Shown here one piece after another: positions 1 to 13,600 of a DNA stretch of 64,000 bases. The notes under the pieces were generated by a model that ran no database searches, was not told the origin of the DNA, and was given only the letters and a program-made list of their open reading frames with translations. The position numbers were made by a program, and so were the translations under genes. The stretch lies in NCBI GenBank assembly GCA_013399305.1, contig VXAI01000114.1, positions 1,504,188-1,568,187 of the forward strand, given 5' to 3'. This stretch comes from Rostratula benghalensis (lineage: Eukaryota > Chordata > Aves > Charadriiformes > Rostratulidae). How positions within the stretch are numbered: position 1 is the first letter of the stretch; every line of letters starts with the position of its first letter.

Positions 1-150
1 AGGCAATAAAAATGCTCATACAAAACTGCCAGGTGACCCAGCAATGCAGCCAGCTGTTCGGGCAGCAAATAATAATTTTGGTAGAGTAATCATTTAGGCA
101 ATTACTGTTACCTGAAATAAGCCAACCAAACCAGCATTTTTAGGTTTTTG

Positions 151-167
151 TTTTTTTTTTTTTTTTT
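151..167. repeat. Poly-T tract (T17)
   Basis: Uninterrupted run of 17 T, preceded by GTTTTTG. A poly-A copy on the minus strand would be consistent with a retroposon tail, but no element body is recognisable beside it. Confidence 0.95.
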
Positions 168-937
168 AAACATACCAAACCAAAACCCCAAACAATTTTA
201 TCTAAAATCACATTAAGGAATTAAGTGACTTTGTGGGTTCCAAACTGCAAGGTAAATCATAGCTTTATAAAACATGACTTGCATTTCTCAAAGAAAAAAA
301 GCTTATGCAGGAGCAAATCAGGACACAGGTAAAACAGCTTTTCTCACTGTCCCCCTGGCAGAACATAAGTTTAGCCAGTGCAAGGAGGAGGTTGTGACGT
401 GTGGTCTATGAATTTTGCTCTCTGTATTTAGGACTTTGACTACCACCACTTTGTCAGGGACTGCTGTAGAATGCCAGAGGCTCAAGTTTTCTCTGTTAAT
501 AAAAGCATACCTTTTTATCTGTCTTTGCGCTGTGGTAGCAGCAAAGTATCTGTATCTGGACCTTAATTTACTAGATGGAAAAACCTCACAAATTTTACCA
601 AGCAGAAAGTTTACAAGTTGGGCAGAAAGAAAACAGACTGCAAAGGAGGGAATAAAAATTGTGGATGAATTTGTCTGAGTCATGGGATGCAAAAACAAAG
701 CATTCTCAGCTCCAAACTATTTTTCTATTGGAAGACCAAGTTTCATGAAATTGCACAAAATCAATTATCAGAAAGAAATACTCAGGTCTGAAGAAACCGC
801 CTACCTTTCCCACAGGGACTTATTCCTTGGTGGTGAGAAAAGGGACCCTTTCTCCAATGTGACAAGGGATACGGTCCCTGATTTGTCTTTTCCTTCTAGA
901 GCTCCAGTCTCACACCTCCTGGATTCAGCTATGGGTC

Positions 938-955
938 TTTTTTTTTTTTTTTTTT
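938..955. repeat. Poly-T tract (T18)
   Basis: Uninterrupted run of 18 T followed by CTTTT. No flanking retroposon body recognised. Confidence 0.95.
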
Positions 956-2301
956 CTTTTCCCACTCCGAGGGCTATATCGCTCTTTACCTAAATATCTG
1001 TTTTTCAGGAGCATCATAAAATAAGTTAGAGAAGTGCAGTGAAATAAGTAGTGCTAACGCTGGCCCTTTGCATCATCTGTGCCCCACTCATGCCTGCTGC
1101 CGCATGCTCTGCCCACCTGTGAGATCCATCTCTCTTCTCCCCTGTGGCTGCTGGGAATCTCTGGGCCTCCCTGTCTCCGTACTACTCTCCCATGGCAGCA
1201 AGATCCCTTTAGTGACATAAGCTTCAGTGTGACATTGACAGGAATCTGGGGCTACGAAAGACTTCAGAAACTGGGCTCCTTGTCAAAATTTCTCTGCTGT
1301 GAGCAGGCAGAAGAATGAAACAAAGCACAGCTAAACTGAAAGAAGCAATGATGCACAGCTGTTTTTTAGGTAAGACTTTTTAGGGAATATATTCTGTCTT
1401 TTAATGAGCCCACAGCAGAAGGCCCTGGATTTATCTCAGCTGCCAGAATCCTCTCACTCTTTCAGGTTCTTATTATCTTTATTTCCTTCTCTCTTTGTTT
1501 CTAGGTTATGTCTGTTTAAAGCGTCTCAGCCCTTTCTTCAGCTCCTAAGCAGTCTTTACAGGTGCCTGTGTTCTCCCCAAGAATTCCTTAATTTGCTGTC
1601 TCTGCTCCCTCTTACAGTTATGGGAAGGTGTGCTGTGTTCTCACTTTCCTTTGTATCCAAAGCGAGGAGAGGGAGACATTTCCCAGTGGAATAAATATTC
1701 TGCCATGACAGGTTGGTGCAAGGAAGGGCCCCCTATCTGGTGGTAAGTGATTTCAAGAATACCCTGTATTTAAACAGGGCTGCACATAGCTTAAAGGAAA
1801 GCCTGTACCACATAACACATGATGACTTTTCCACGGGCTCATTTCTACCGTTTTATTTTAAGCCCATGCTACAGATGAGTTTTATGATATTTGCTTGTTT
1901 GTGTTTTCTCCTCTGTATTCACATATATTATCTTCACAGCCACTAATTCTTGATATAAATGATGCTAAGCAGTAAAGTGTGGTCCATTAACTTGATTTTT
2001 AAAAGTATCTAAAATTTACGCAGTGATTTAAATAATAATATAAATTATATTAAGTATGTGCAGCAGCAGAGGGTACGGCCTCCTAAACAGAATGAATTTC
2101 TCCTTGGAGAGCACTGATTAGTTCATTTTTCCTAATGAATCTTTTGTTATAGTCAGAAGTTCCTTCTTTTCCCCCTCACTGTCTCACTTATGAAGCATGC
2201 ATATGTATATATGTATGTTCCATTTATATATTTGATAGCTAGATTAAGTAATATCCTACTTCACCTCCAGAAAGGGCACAGCACTTCTCAAGGAGGCAGC
2301 T

Positions 2302-2334
2302 GCATTTTCTAGGTGGGGGAAACTGAGGCCACGG
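2302..2334 (-). mobile_element. Possible MIR-like SINE scrap
   Basis: The plus strand carries a phrase around GGGGGAAACTGAGG preceded by GCATTTTCTAGG, which closely follows the reverse complement of the MIR core region (CCATTTTACAGATGGGGAAACTGAGGCAC-type wording). Only about 30 bp is convincing; the flanking sequence has lost resemblance. It is a fossil with no coding content. Confidence 0.35.
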
Positions 2335-5300
2335 CAACCCATCCATGGCTCCTTGACCTGCTTGATCTGTGGGCCAGCCACCTCCAAGCACGTAATCTGC
2401 TGCTAAAATGGGGTCTGCAGAAAAGTGGATGAATACTGCTGTTTCTCTCAGCGAAATTTACTGTTGAGGCCAATTAGAAGGTGTTACCCATTACGACCGA
2501 TGTAGCGATTATTGCTCGCGCTCTGTCAAAAAAGCGCACCAGATGGCTTTGCACTGCTTTCTCCAGCGTCTAGCAATGCCCCTCTGCTCCCTCTCTCCCT
2601 GACTCCCCGTATTCACACCGTTCTTCCCCAGGGCAGGGTGAAGGAGAGAGAAGTCCCCCCATTCCCTCACACATCCTTTACGTGCTCCTAGAAGACAGGC
2701 TGCCATCTGGCCTAATGAGCTTTGAAACAAACTGCCTTTTAGATAACTTTCCTTTACCTGCAGTGACGCTCCTTTGGCGGTTGTTTACCAGCACCCTGGT
2801 CATTTAGGCTGTGGTTTAAGATGCATCACGGTTGTTGGGTTTTTTCCCTAGAAATATCAGTGTAGGTAGTGCTTTCCAATAAGTGGACATTAATTCATGC
2901 TAAATTACAGTGGGATTCCCAAGAAATTACATATTACATCCACATGAATACTGAAAGAAATCATTATGATTAATGGTATAATTTATATGTGCATGTTGAT
3001 GAAAGAATCGTAATCTAGAGTAAATTAGTAGAGATTTATGTACTAATAATTTTGTTGTGCTCTAAGGTCCAGATGAAAACCAACTAAGTGATGTTGCATT
3101 GACAGCCAGTTCATATTAGCGTATCTTAAAGGGATAGTACCATAGTATCAAATAAACAAGTTCTAACGCATATTAATTCCATTTCATCTTTGTTTTTCCT
3201 CCAGAACCTATATTTATGGCATTGCTAGGAATAATTTTTCATCCCTTTCATCTTCACCTATGTGCCATAAGAGTTAATGTGGATAAGATGAACGAAAATA
3301 GTTAAACATAAAATAACTGACTTTTAAGAGGGGGAAGTAAATGAACTGACCTGCTCCATCCGTGTGCTTCTGAGTGCGTGAAGGCCTCGTGGCTGCATGC
3401 AACGAAGAAGAATTTCATGCCTTTCTAGACAGTTGGTTCAGTTCTCCCTAAAGCCCACGATGCCTTAGGTCAGTGCCCGGGAGAGCCGCAACAGCACCCT
3501 TCACATGCTCTATGCACATCACCCACGGGGCTGCAGACAGCCCCAACTCACCCCATTTCCTCACTGGCTACCACAAACGCACAGCACAGTCTATTATCTT
3601 AAACACAGGCTTTACTGCTTACTGCAGATAATTCAGTTGTGGCATTTGAGGAACACAGAGGCCATGAACAGAATTCCTGCTTCCGCTTCCATAGAGCGGA
3701 ACACCAGCAGAAGCACCTTTGTTACTGACAATATTTTTTGAAGTGCTTATGGCTTAAGCTGAAGCACATAGAAGCTGAGGGTGGTGTGGGCCTTTTCAAA
3801 ACTCAATGTGTGTTGCAGAGGCCATGTACCAGTGTCACGCAGTCACCTTGTGGGGTTTGAAATGCCAGTAGATGGTAAACATGCAAAGTAAAGTGCATTA
3901 CTTAATATTCCGAAGAGACGGTTGTGAATAGTTTTACATTAATCACTACAGCAAATGTTTATAAAATGCATCTCTGTGTATAATCACTAACTGATCTTAC
4001 CTCTGAAATTCTTATGCGAACTAGAAAGTGGAAGGTAGGTAAAATTGTCTATTCCAATTGATTTTTAATAACAAGAATAAGTCGCTGACCTAGCAAAATT
4101 TGCAATAATATTTTCCTAAGGTGCTCTTAAGTATATCATGTTTTCAAATATTTTTTAAAGAAATGGTATAATCTAGTCAAAATAGTCTCATGTTTTTGTA
4201 ATAAGCTACTTTATCAATCTACAGCAACTCAGATAGGACTCCTCCCTAAGGAGTTCAGAGCCCAAATTGTTTGCAATTTCCATGAAGAAAACATCCCCTG
4301 AGCTATGTGTCTGACACCGTAGCGATGTGAGCCAACTGTAGCCCTACTGCTGTACATTAGTAATTTAAACAAGATCCAGAATGTTTTTCCCTGTGTTGTC
4401 CCCTTCCCTTTTTTAAGTTAGATAGTTTAACTTTCTGCTGCCGGGGACATACTTTCTTTGCAGCGCAAAACTGAGTATTAGAAGCAGTGTTTTAAATTTT
4501 ATATGAGCTTGGATATATTTGCTTCTAACAAGGCCTGTTGGAGGATTAACTCTCTTCTACAGAGAGCCCACTATCAATCTGCAAAGGGGAAATTACTAAT
4601 AACAACATTTCTAATGACAACCAGCCCGTGTCTATGCATTTTACCTAGCTACTACTTATGGAACCTGTTGCCACCACTATCCATTATGCAGAATACCAAA
4701 CTAATTTTCAAAATCCTTGCTTAAACCTTAATTCAAGGGAAAGACCTCTTGATCTTACAAAAGGCATTATTGCCGGAGATTAAACTGCTTGATGCTATGT
4801 ATTGTTCTAGCTGTAGTCAAGAGGGAATATTAATTGAGATGTTCCATGGATTACAGTGTGTATTCCACAGTGGTTCACATGTTTCCTGGTGGTCTTTCCA
4901 ACAGGAATAGCACAAATGAAGGGAATAAGACGGATCATTTTGAACCTTGGTTGTTAAGCCATTGTTCTGTTGTGCACAAAAGGTAATGCTTGGTTGATTT
5001 GCTTTATTTCTGAGCTGTTCTGATTTTTCCCTGTGCACCTAATCTCTGCCACTTCCTCCGTGAGTCATCAGCAGCTGGACCCAGTGAAACCACAGGAACT
5101 AGCTCCTGGTAAAGAGCTCTAATGGTGCTATTACTCAAGTTCAATTCTCTTTAAGCCTCATAAAGAAGCATCATGAGTCATATGGTACAGACAAGAGTTC
5201 TTTTGCATTTGCTTCTTTAGGAAAATCAAAACCCATGCTTTGCTTTTTTTCAGAGTGATTACAATGGGTGTCTCCTATACCTATCTCACTCTGCCCGTCC

Positions 5301-7414
5301 TCAGCAGCAAGGATGAAATGTCATTTTGCTTTCAATTCCTCGTTACTTTTTCTTGTACTTACCAGTTGTTCTGCCTACCATTTAAAGAAAGTTCTTAAAA
5401 ATAAAACAAAACAGAAACTCACAGCCATTTAGCTCTTTCCTTTCTGCTCGTTTTCATTGCACACAAGTGCAATGTGATTCACACCTCCGATTCAGCTGAT
5501 TTGATTAGTTGTTGCTGCCATACACCTGCTGCTGTCACGGCAGTAGCCTGTATTTGCAGCATACATTCCTGCTGTCTGACAGAACAGGTGGATATTGTAT
5601 AGTAGATTGAAAAGAATGGTTTGAATGGTAATTGTTCCGCATCCCTGCTTACACGAACTCAGGAAAAGTTTGGTCTATAAAATGAGTCTCATGATTTGCT
5701 TTCAGTAACTAGGGTGGTCAGACACCTTATTTTAAGCTAAAGCCAAATTTGTAACTGCAGAAGACAATATCCTCATCAGATGAACTTTACAGTGAGATAG
5801 CTGGAAATTTTTCATAACCTTTATTGATTTCTGATTCTCAGGCATTTCTATGCAAGACAATTTGAAGATTTCAGAGAGCTCTGGGGGTTCTCTTTGACTC
5901 TTGGTAGGAGTTCCTTTCCTCTCCTTCAATTAAAACAATTCATTCTTAACATTTAAAAATGGTCCTTATTAAAAGAATGTCTCATAGTTATTATCCTCTC
6001 AGACTAGCGTTTTGCCTTCTGATGAAGTCTTGCATGCTGGTTGTAAGAACTTTACTGAATTGTAATGCAATGCTGCCCAGGGGCTGATAGTCTGTGGCTG
6101 CCTGTAACACTGGCCAGCAGAAAAAGAAACAGGGTTTATTGTTCAGCTTATTGAATGGAGAGAACTATATCACAGGTGGAAAAGATCCTCTTGCAAGTGG
6201 AGGGGTACCTTTGACCGTAGAGGTCTTTGAATTAACCAGGGAAACCCTGAAATCCCATATGCTTCCTGAGTCAAGAACGCGTCACCAAAAAAATTGAGTG
6301 ACAGTACAAGTAGCATTTAACTGGTAGTAAGAACTGGGGAAAGCAAACATACGAAATATCAAACTTTCCAAAGAGAGGGAAAAGGAACATGTTATCTCTA
6401 AATCAGATCCTTAATTTATTAGCACAGTTGTATTTAAACAGATTAAGAGCTCCAACACAGGCATTCCCTGTTGTAAGCCAGATACCACTAGTGGTAGGCA
6501 AATGTCTGCACCGTGACTTGTGAGCCCGTGCAGAGCTGCAGACACAAGCTCCGGTCACTGCTGCTCCTGATGGCAGTACATGGCAAGAAAAAGTTTTAAA
6601 ACTGTAATCCTAAGAGATGAGCAGTTTTCCCTTTTATGCAAGGTACTAATTTTTAGGCAAGAACTGTGTCTCATCTAAAGTACACACATTATTCCTCCAG
6701 TTTGAACAAAACCAAATGTTTTGATGTTTTCATAAGATAAATGCAATCTAAATACCAACTTACCAGCAGTGCCAAGATTTAGAATTGATTACTTCTGCCT
6801 AAACACAGATAGTGCTATTTCTCTTAAGGTATTTCAACTAGCTATTAAATTAGTGGCAGATTATAAATCATAGTTCTGTGGAAGAAAAATCCAAGAAATA
6901 TTTGAGGCCAATATTGCACACATTTTTAAAGTGTGATTTTTCAAATATGCACATCTGAGTTGCTGTGTTATGGAAGAATATATTTTTCTAAAAACAGAGA
7001 AAAAGCAAAACCAGATAAAATTTTAGGCAGACTGTGATTCTACATTTTGGAAATATCCACAAAGTTTTACAGTATCTATTTCAAATTAATATTTCATTAA
7101 AGTACTTTAGTGTGCAATCTTTAGAATGATTAATCTGGTACTTTTGTTCAGGTTTTACCTTGTATCTATACAGCCCGCATTAGTGTTTAAAAAGTTCCTG
7201 AGGATTTTTCAACTTTCAGGTATGGAAGAAAGGATTGAACCAAAGATCTTTCGATTTTCATCCAGTTCTAACAGATGTATTTGATTTATAGTAGAAGCTG
7301 GCTTCATATTCTTAAAAATGTTGTAAACAATTTGCAGCTGCTTGATTTTTTGATGCTGTCATAAATATTCATGATAATTTTCCAAGATCTACAAATATAA
7401 GGTGACCTTAGACT

Positions 7415-7430
7415 AAAAAAAAAAAAAAAA
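7415..7430. repeat. Poly-A tract (A16)
   Basis: Run of 16 A. The upstream sequence (7200-7410) does not read as a retrogene. Confidence 0.95.
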
Positions 7431-7999
7431 CAACCAGACTTGGGTGGTATAGAGCATTAAGTCATTGCTTTTTCACCTTTCTAAGAATTACAGAGACAGC
7501 TGCAAAGTGTGTGCTCAACATCACATGCAGGGCTTCTGGCAAATGCTTTTCCATGTATTTTAAACAGAACCAACGAAAAGCCATTGCACTAAAGCTGTGC
7601 TCACCGAGAGTCTGATGACAGAGTTTGGCACAAATATAGTGGCCCCACAAGAAGTCACTGGGTGTGTAATCAATAGCTCTGAACATTACTTTTAATCACC
7701 TTAGCACACATTTGTCAGCATGCAGTAGCACACTTTTTCTGGTCCATAAGTATGGAAAGGAAAGGGAATATCAGCTGGAAAATGGACAGAAGAATAAAAA
7801 AAAGCAAAGTAAAGCTAGTGAAGGCAACTATTCTGTTCGCACACCTATTAATTGTTCAGCAAATACAACTGATACTAAAGCATAAAAAAAGATATATTAT
7901 GTTGTGTGATATTTCATTACATGATGCTATAGGATTCTGTATTATCATAACTGTATGCAACAAGCAAATACATTTTGCTCGCCCCTCAGCTAAGTTCCC

Positions 8000-8035
8000 T
8001 CTTTTTCTCCTCTTCCCCTCTGCCCCCGCCCCCCC
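8000..8035 (-). repeat. Pyrimidine tract with G-quadruplex motif on the minus strand
   Basis: A long C/T tract ends with C runs at 8015-8018, 8023-8027 and 8029-8035; the last can split into two runs of three, giving four G runs on the minus strand. It is immediately followed by CAG, so it also resembles the polypyrimidine tract of a 3' splice site. Confidence 0.65.
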
Positions 8036-8272
8036 AGATTTTCTCTTTTTCCACACACTACCTATAACAGGTATGTTTGTGTTTCAGGTGAATTTTTTAC
8101 GTTTTTATGACCAATAATAGAGTGTATATGGAGACAGTAATTGCATCAATACCACAAACAGTCAGATAAGCCAGGGATGGGAAGGTAGGGGGTCCTGACT
8201 GATATTAGAAGATGTAAGAAAGACTTGAGAGGGTGAAGTTATTCCACTTGGGAAGATGCACAGGACTTTGAG

Positions 8273-8333
8273 GGGGTTAGATCTTCAGTGGCATAAATTG
8301 CTTAAAGTGATGCTGAATTACACCAGCTTGCCT
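8273..8333. mobile_element. Ancient amniote interspersed repeat scrap (TTACACCAG type)
   Basis: The segment reads as an unassigned ancient repeat seen widely in turtles, crocodilians and birds, whose wording is roughly 'ccagattctcagtggtgtaaattg ... tgatttacaccagctgagg'. Matching pieces here are GTGGCATAAATTGCTTAAAG and GCTGAATTACACCAGCTTGC. The class is not certain (SINE or CR1/L3-like 3' region). Assignment is from memory and needs a library search. Confidence 0.4.
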
Positions 8334-10652
8334 TAAACATTTGGGTCATCTGATATGTAATTTAAGCATGACCTATGTGACCCAGATTTCTTATGATACA
8401 GCTCGACAAGTAATGACTAAAATGACACATTAGTGACAAAACCCAGGATTTGTCCCAAAATTCATAGAACATATTTTCTACTGAAGCACTATATCCACAA
8501 CACCCCTTTTTTCTTTTTCTGAGGTATTCACAAGGTTTAAATTACAGGTAATATTTTCATGAGTACACATATGATTTAGAAATCCATGACCCATTTTTTA
8601 AATTGAAGTAAAATGTTTAAAGTGATTTCAAAGGGATTGAGGTGATGAAACGTTGTAAAAACATCCTACTAGGCTTCTTTTACATTCAATGTCTGACCAT
8701 AAATGCTTAGATGTCCCCTTGAAGGTCAGCAAGATCTAATATACTAAGCATCCAAGCTGCTTTCAGAACTGTGAATTAGACCCCTAAATAACATAAAGTG
8801 CTTTTGAAAATGAGATCTAGCAAAATCCTGTAGACACGTTGGATTTTGTAAGGGTATCTGAAAGACTTACCTATAAGTTTTAACAGCTTTCGGGGCCCTT
8901 GACAAAAATCCATATTTTTCATGTATCAACATCTGAAGGTAAACTGAGTACAGGCCTAGAAACAGAGAGAACAATATAAGTTGATATGGTTTTTAATGTT
9001 TACTACAGTGGAGCCTGAAAGAAAGGGTAAGAGAAATCCAAACAATTTCAAAATAAATCCCATGTACTCAGCAATGTCCATGTCATCCAGTCCACCTGAA
9101 ACCAAGCAGCCCAGTGAAAACTGCACCACCAACCAGCACCACGTGCCTCAGCACCACTTCCTCTACTTTCAGGCTTTAGAAAACATGTATTGAGACTAGT
9201 GCCAAGTACTTTCAAAACTTTCACTCTAAATAAACAGATGAAGAGTAATCTACTAAGAAGAACTGAAACAAGATTATATTTTGATACATTGCTGTATTTT
9301 TTTCTGATGTGAAGGCTTTTAAGAGAAGACAGTGACAGATGCATTATACATTCATCTGATTATTCATCTTTATAGGATAGAATACACCCATATGAAAAGT
9401 CTAAATTTTCTTTTTCTCCCTGTGGCTTTAACACAATTTGTCTTATGTCTATAATGCCTGGAGAACTACTGTAGCAAATTAAGGAAATAAATATGACAAC
9501 TAGGTAGGCATTTTCCAAGTCAATTTATTAACTGCCGATATGGGAATTCTTTGTGACAGTGAACACTATCTAGACAACAGAATGATCTAAAGAGACTATT
9601 CATTGTTGGTATGAAAGTAAGAGAGTACCTCTGCCTCATTTTCCATGAAAAAATTAGTCAGGTCAGGCTTATTAGTGCTGAGGATTCTCTAGAATCCTGA
9701 GGATGGATATACTATTTGTTGATGTAGGCAACACAAAATGCTTGGGTAGACACGCACTCAATATGAAACCATACCTGGGTACCTTTATGATTTTTTTCCC
9801 TTAGAACATCTAAACCATACTCATATGAAAGCCCCTTTTGGAAACAGACAAACTATACACAGCAATTTTATTTTAAAATTAAAAAACCCAAACATTTTCA
9901 AGCCTGATTCTCAGCAGGTCACATCCATTTTACTTTTCATGGACATGACATGTCGTTAGGAAATGGTGCTACTCTTGGTTATGTTGGAATGTCATGTTAT
10001 AGTACGTTAGAAAACATGATGTGTTGACATAACCATGCATGACCATTATCCAAATGACAGGTTAAATCCTGGCAGTTCAGGAAGAGGCACATTTGGTTCT
10101 CAGTCCACATATTCTGCATATATCTTACACATGCAAATCGTAAAAGATTGGAAAAAAACAGAAAGGAAATAGTACAATCATGATTCAAATCATGGTTTAT
10201 TCAGTGTTCATCTAAATTCACATCTCAGTCTCCCTTATATTGCACATGCAGAGTATTAAACACAGTCCCTGATTGATCATTTATGCAAAACAAACTTCAA
10301 CAAATACAAATAATTATCTTTGAATGCTAGAAGAAAAACAGAATCACTTTTTTATTACCTCCATAGCTGTTACAGTTGATCTTTGTATTTTATTTTTTCC
10401 TCAACTTTTGGTGCGCGTTAACATCTGGGACTCATCACGCTGTCCGGCATTTCAACAAAGATGATGTCACTGGTGCCAAATACTTTGACAAACATGGCTA
10501 CTGCATAAATCTCAAGAACTGAAACACCAGAAAAATTGTGTTTACAATTAGAGACAAAATGAATCGTTTGTACCATGAGTCTAAGTACGTTAAACACAGA
10601 CTTTCTTTCCAGAAGGAAGACATTGACAGGGAACTGCAAAAACAAGCAATTC

Positions 10653-10668
10653 TTTTTTTTTTTTTTTT
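10653..10668. repeat. Poly-T tract (T16)
   Basis: Run of 16 T at the end of a stretch open on both strands (10413-10650). No known retroposon is recognised. Confidence 0.95.
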
Positions 10669-13600
10669 ATCCCCTCTTAGAGTTTGGAGGAGCTTTTGAT
10701 CTTCCAGTGTCTGTTACAACCTTGGGGAAGGTTAAGTTAACCCTTTGAACAAACATTCCTACCAGCATCCAATTCACTTGAACAAAGTAACTTAATCACC
10801 AGCTAAATTGAATTCAAACTGCTCTAGAGAACATGAACTGACATAACTTAGCTCTGATGACAAGGAAATGAAAAAGAGTGAATTTGCTGCTGACATGCAC
10901 TGAGGGGCCCAAGTACTCGGTTCCAATTTTGGAGGCACCAGCCAGCGTGACTTCATCACACAGAAGAAGCTGTAGGCCACCATTGACCAAGGTGCGAGCT
11001 GTGTCCCATTGGCGCAGAGACCCATGACACTGCCTTCCTCCTGCTGTGCTGCTAGGAAGGCAGCGTGGGGCAGGGACAGCAACAGAGGACAACTCTCTGC
11101 AAGTCTGTCCTTTCCCACCCTGCTGAGGGAGCAGAGGTGGCAACTGCAAAGAATGCTTCAAGTCCCCACACTTCTCCAGCCGTGCAGTGGAGGAGGAATA
11201 GAAATTCTTAACCTTTTCTTCCTGTGCACCCATCCGAAACCTAGCAGCCCTTTTCAAGGATTGTTTTGTTAAAGATATAATTCAAAAGGGAATTATTCAA
11301 TTCAGTATTGACCACTCCCACCAAGAATTCATAAAAGCAGCATGACTTTACCAGTCTGACAGGAAAGGGATGCAGGAGACTTCAAGGGCTAAGGTTTATC
11401 AAGCAGAACTACAAGAGCACTACAAGCTCTGCATTTCCCTGCCGTCAGTGTGTACCTACTGTTACAGGAATTGTGACCAGGTCTCTCCAATAAAAATGTA
11501 AACAAAAAAAGATTATTAAAGGAGGCACAGAACCACCAGGGTCTTGCTATCAGGCCTAAACCTGGCACTGGAGCAATTCCAAGGGGTGCTAATTGCACAG
11601 GGAGTTTCCGTGACAGAGACATTAATTTACATTACAGCCAGCATAATCACGTAACCATAAAAAAAATTGGTAGTGATAGGGGATGTACTTACCAAGATAT
11701 CTAAAAAAAGCTACCTAAAAAAGAAAGCTAATTATCATAGCCACGACCCTTCAATCTCTATTTAGAAAGTAAAATACTCAATGGGAAGATGTATTTTGCC
11801 TAACACATAAAAGGAAAAGTGAAATTTTAGATTACATATAAAATGGCAAATAAGCAAAGACATCACAACACGGCAAAGGTGTCAGAGAAGGATTTGAGTT
11901 CTTCAATCACACTGCTAATAAAGCTTGAATAAAATTAAGTCACCTATCATTTATTATAGCAGGCAGAGTACAAGTTCAAATATTAAGCTAAAATATGATC
12001 CACTCAGCTTTCAGCTGGCTTAGAAAGCATTCATCTGCACTTGATATTGGTGAATACTTTCACACCAGCAACTATTACTTTCAGCCCTCGGGTATAACAT
12101 CTTGCACCCAGAAGTAGCAGGAACACATTGGTATTTTTTCCCACACGGAGGAATATTAGCCTTGATACAACTACAATATCTCTTTATGCTTAGCTGTGCC
12201 AATACTTCCCTTCTGCTTTCTACCACATGCCTTAATGTAAAATCTCTCTGATAAAAGTGAAAGGACAGGGAGTTTTAGAAAATGGAATAATCCTACTGAA
12301 CATGCAATCAATTAACTGAAACACGGAGATGGATATTTTCGAAAGCTCCTTACAGGCTCTAGACAAACACAGTGAGATAACAATGGCAAATTGTTTGGCT
12401 TACTAATTGTAACCAAATGTATGTCATTCTATCAAAACATTCTCAGGAGGATGTCAAAGACTCTTCTTTAAGTAAACATCTTGTATCATCCTTTTGCTGA
12501 AGTGGAATGAGGGTCTCCAATAAAAATAGTACATATCAAGGACCCTCAAAGAGGTTTATGTATATATAATCTGATCTTTGAAAATGCAGCTTGAGAGGTA
12601 CATTAATAATTTCACCCAGCTGGGCAATAAAAATTCCTGCCAAAGGAATTATGTAAAATAACATAAACCTGCTTTAAAGAGAATACATTTCAAGGAGACA
12701 AAGTATAAACTGAGTTACTTCGCTTTTTTTTTCTTTTACAGCTGTGCTCTACAGAAAGCATTTTAGTGTGTAAAATCTCTCTCCTTGTAAAATACTCCAA
12801 AGAGAAGCCAAAATTCATACCTGAGTGTAACGCATAATACCAAAATATTGGTATATATATTTGGCATATGGTGCAAACTACAGAAAAATTTAGCAGTGAG
12901 AAATAAGCAAACTTCAACCAAATAAAAAGGCTTTTCACATCTGAAGCAATTGATGAAATAGCAACGAACAGCTGAAGGCAAACACTTTTTCATCAAGGCA
13001 TACTTTAACCTTTAAATACAATACATATCCTGGGGAACTACCAAATAGTTAAAGCATTTGATCATTCTTAAAATGTTAATTGCAGTGCTGGACTTCTTTG
13101 CTGAAGGAAAAACAGTTAAAGCCTCACATTTTTAAAAAGAACCCATACATTATACCAATGGATCCAATCTTGGAATTTGCATCAGCAAAGCATTCAAGCA
13201 TGTTCCCATCCAAACTTCACAGGAGAGCACTGTGCTTAAACAAGTAAGGTGAAATTAAGAAAATTAAGGATAAACACAAGCATTTTGCCAGATTTGTGAT
13301 CAATAATAAATAAATGAGTTTGCCCAGGATGCCCTAAGGTAAGTTAATTTCATTCAAATAAACAGTAAAGTTTGTATTAATTTCAGTCACACCGAGTAAA
13401 TATGTGAATAGAAAAGCATATGCTGCCATAGGGCCTTAGGAAGTGCTAAGCCTAAAGCTACAGGGAATTTCAGCCTTGTACGATGCTACAATAATTCTTG
13501 GCTGGGATTTCTGAGTATTCCCACTATAAATTCAACTCAAGAAAAGACTGCTTCATTACAACTTCATTTTCATAATAAGAAAGGAGCTCCCTCAAACAGA

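Larger units (their letters stand above)
1..8000. other. Gene-free unique AT-rich DNA
   Basis: No supported gene. The longest open frames are 126 codons (318-698, minus) and 103 codons (682-993, plus); they lack recognisable domains and the first overlaps a plus-strand frame at 415-678. Besides three homopolymers and the MIR-like scrap, the stretch at 5440-5680 is richer in E-box (CACCTG, CAGGTG) and TGACAG words than its surroundings. A TGCCAGTAGATGG word at 3863-3875 is CTCF-like. TACCACTAGTGGTA at 6483-6496 is a perfect palindrome, but palindromes of this size are expected by chance. Confidence 0.6.

Noticed and set aside
480..560. AATAAA followed by a CTTTGCGCTG stretch, suggestive of an LTR polyadenylation region
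   Set aside because: No matching second LTR, no TG...CA ends and no primer-binding site nearby.
6483..6496. Perfect 14-bp palindrome TACCACTAGTGGTA
   Set aside because: A few palindromes of this size are expected by chance in 64 kb.
10413..10650. Stretch open on both strands; the plus frame reads like a protein fragment with one internal TGA, ending in poly-T
   Set aside because: I recognise no parent gene, there is no upstream AG at a plausible exon edge, and the homopolymer is T rather than A on that strand, so it does not fit a plus-strand processed pseudogene.
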